Of a DNA stretch of 64,000 nt, positions 63,020 to 64,000 are shown piece after piece; position 1 is the first letter of the stretch; each line of letters starts with the position of its first letter. The notes under the pieces were generated by a model. It saw only the letters and a program-made list of their open reading frames with translations. It did no database searches and was not told where the DNA came from. The stretch is from contig NZ_QZWZ01000026.1 of NCBI RefSeq assembly GCF_003601975.1, positions 1 to 64,000 on the forward strand, given 5' to 3'. The position numbers were made by a program, and so were the translations under genes. Origin of the DNA: Mesorhizobium waimense. Lineage in GTDB: Bacteria > Pseudomonadota > Alphaproteobacteria > Rhizobiales > Rhizobiaceae.

Positions 63020-64000
63020 ATGGAAGATTTCTTAGGCAACCTCCTCGACCGAATTGAAGACACAGGCAGAACCTTCTCGGAAAGGGCATATGGGATTGTC
63101 GGCAGCGAAGTCACGCCGCTGCTCAATGTCCTGTTCCTCGCCTATGTCGCTTATTACGGCCTGCAGCTCTTCATGGGAACGTCCAGGGTCAGCGTTGCCG
63201 AAGTCATCGGCCGTGTCGCCCGGATGGTGATCATTCTGCTGATCGTCAGAGAATGGAGCAGTTTCGACACGCTGTTTTACAGTTGGCTGAACAACACGCC
63301 CGAGGATGTCGGGCGCGCGATCCTGACTGCCACGGGAACCGGCATCACCGAACCGACAAATGGCCTGTCGATGATCTGGAAGACCGCCAATGAAGCAGCG
63401 GCGGCGTTTGCGGAACAGTCGGGCTATTTCGCCATTCTGCCGTCGATGATCGGCTTTCTCATCATGCTTTGCGTGGCAGTGTTTATCGCCGTCGCGCTGG
63501 CGATCCTGTTGCTGGCGAAGGTGATGATGTGGGTGCTCGTCGGAACGGCCCCGATCTTCATAGCCTGCATGCTGTTCGAGCAGACGCGACGCCTTGGCGT
63601 GTCGTGGTTCCAACAGGTCCTTCTCTACGCGCTGATACCGCTGTTCATCTATGTGGTTGCCGCCTTCCTCATCGCCGCCATGGACCCCGAACTAACCAAG
63701 GTTACGAATGCGGCGAACCAACGCCGGCTGCAGCTCAGCGACGTGTCGGCTTTCCTGCTGCTGTGCTGCGCAGGCGCGTTCGTTCTTTTCCATATCCAGG
63801 TGTTGGCGCAAAGCATCGTCGGCGGCGTCTCAGCGGGCATCGGCAACGTCGCGAGGGCTGTTGCGCAATACTCCGGCATGACGGCACCAACGAAGGCACT
63901 CGACGTTGCGCGCGGCACGGCAGGCGTGGTCGGAGATGCCGGTATGCGTGCACGCGATCGTATCCAATCCGGCATGGTTGCCAACATTCGCGCGGCCAAT
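63020..64000 (+). CDS. virB6: VirB6 inner-membrane channel protein (cut by window edge)
   Basis: The frame from the ATG at 63020 stays open to the window end (327 codons so far). After a polar start (MEDFLGNLLDRIEDTGRTFS) there are several membrane helices: LLNVLFLAYVAYYGLQLFMG, VARMVIILLIV, MIGFLIMLCVAVFIAVALAI and VMMWVLVGTAPIFIACMLFE, then VLLYALIPLFIYVVAAFLIA and FLLLCCAGAFVLFHIQVLAQ. FIACMLFEQTRRLGVSWFQQ is a typical VirB6/TrbL segment. Its position after virB5 and the lipoprotein matches the VirB order. The C-terminus is missing. Confidence 0.88.
   Translation, partial: MEDFLGNLLDRIEDTGRTFSERAYGIVGSEVTPLLNVLFLAYVAYYGLQLFMGTSRVSVAEVIGRVARMVIILLIVREWSSFDTLFYSWLNNTPEDVGRAILTATGTGITEPTNGLSMIWKTANEAAAAFAEQSGYFAILPSMIGFLIMLCVAVFIAVALAILLLAKVMMWVLVGTAPIFIACMLFEQTRRLGVSWFQQVLLYALIPLFIYVVAAFLIAAMDPELTKVTNAANQRRLQLSDVSAFLLLCCAGAFVLFHIQVLAQSIVGGVSAGIGNVARAVAQYSGMTAPTKALDVARGTAGVVGDAGMRARDRIQSGMVANIRAAN

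Overview
The window looks like part of a large plasmid or symbiosis/accessory replicon of an alphaproteobacterium of the order Hyphomicrobiales (Rhizobium/Sinorhizobium/Mesorhizobium type). The reasons are high GC, many small secreted or lipoprotein genes of rhizobial style, an RcgA-like conjugation-associated protein, a VirB-type (MPF-T) type IV secretion locus, a stand-alone LigD-type ligase, two serine recombinases and an IS630 remnant. No rRNA, tRNA, CRISPR array or core metabolic operon was seen. This is accessory DNA built from several imported blocks.

Layout. (1) 1-4.6 kb: end of an IS630 transposase, about 1.2 kb of low-complexity DNA, an ATP-dependent DNA ligase and small secreted proteins. 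(2) 4.6-24.9 kb, all on the minus strand: a co-oriented operon of eight genes, mostly overlapping or a few bases apart, read from 24.9 kb down to 4.6 kb. Its order is a small RHH-like protein, a beta-type DNA methyltransferase, a double-GHKL protein (MORC-like ATPase plus histidine kinase), a receiver-domain protein, an SNF2-type helicase with a DUF3883 end, a sacsin-like GHKL ATPase, a DUF1156 methyltransferase and a HEPN-DUF499 ATPase. This has the composition of a large restriction-like anti-phage system with a built-in two-component relay. (3) 25.3-35.5 kb: a candidate peptide-modifying (RiPP-like) biosynthetic cluster. It has an alpha/beta hydrolase, a P450, a small AT-richer protein (possible precursor), a SPASM radical SAM enzyme, a second radical SAM enzyme with a cobalamin-domain-like N-terminus, a TobZ/NodU-family carbamoyltransferase, a second P450 and a TldD-like metallopeptidase. 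From the radical SAM genes to the end the genes overlap head to tail. (4) 35.5-44.4 kb: a serine recombinase with a dyad in front of it, a DCC/HTTM-like gene pair, a truncated GMC oxidoreductase, an SGNH hydrolase with RTX repeats, a trkH fragment and a hypothetical protein. (5) 44.5-50.4 kb: a 1261-residue protein of unknown role, a Tn3-type resolvase with a res-like repeat array, and a small gene carrying an in-frame palindromic insertion. (6) 50.4-64 kb: conjugation region. An RcgA-like membrane protein and an alpha/beta hydrolase are followed by a minus-strand set of secreted proteins (three in a row with a staphylococcal-nuclease-like fold, then a TrbM-like protein). Divergent from these is a plus-strand virB1-virB2-virB3-virB4-(VirB5-N/transglycosylase)-virB5-lipoprotein-virB6 operon that runs off the right edge.

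How it fits together. The right end would make the mating-pair channel that moves the replicon. The minus-strand block would protect its host against phage or incoming DNA, and the central block probably makes a modified peptide. Broken genes (IS630 end, GMC oxidoreductase, trkH) and two recombinase/dyad units mark the joints between blocks. The two most interesting blocks are the defence operon and the P450/radical-SAM/carbamoyltransferase/TldD cluster. All family names here come from motif recognition by eye, not from database searches.
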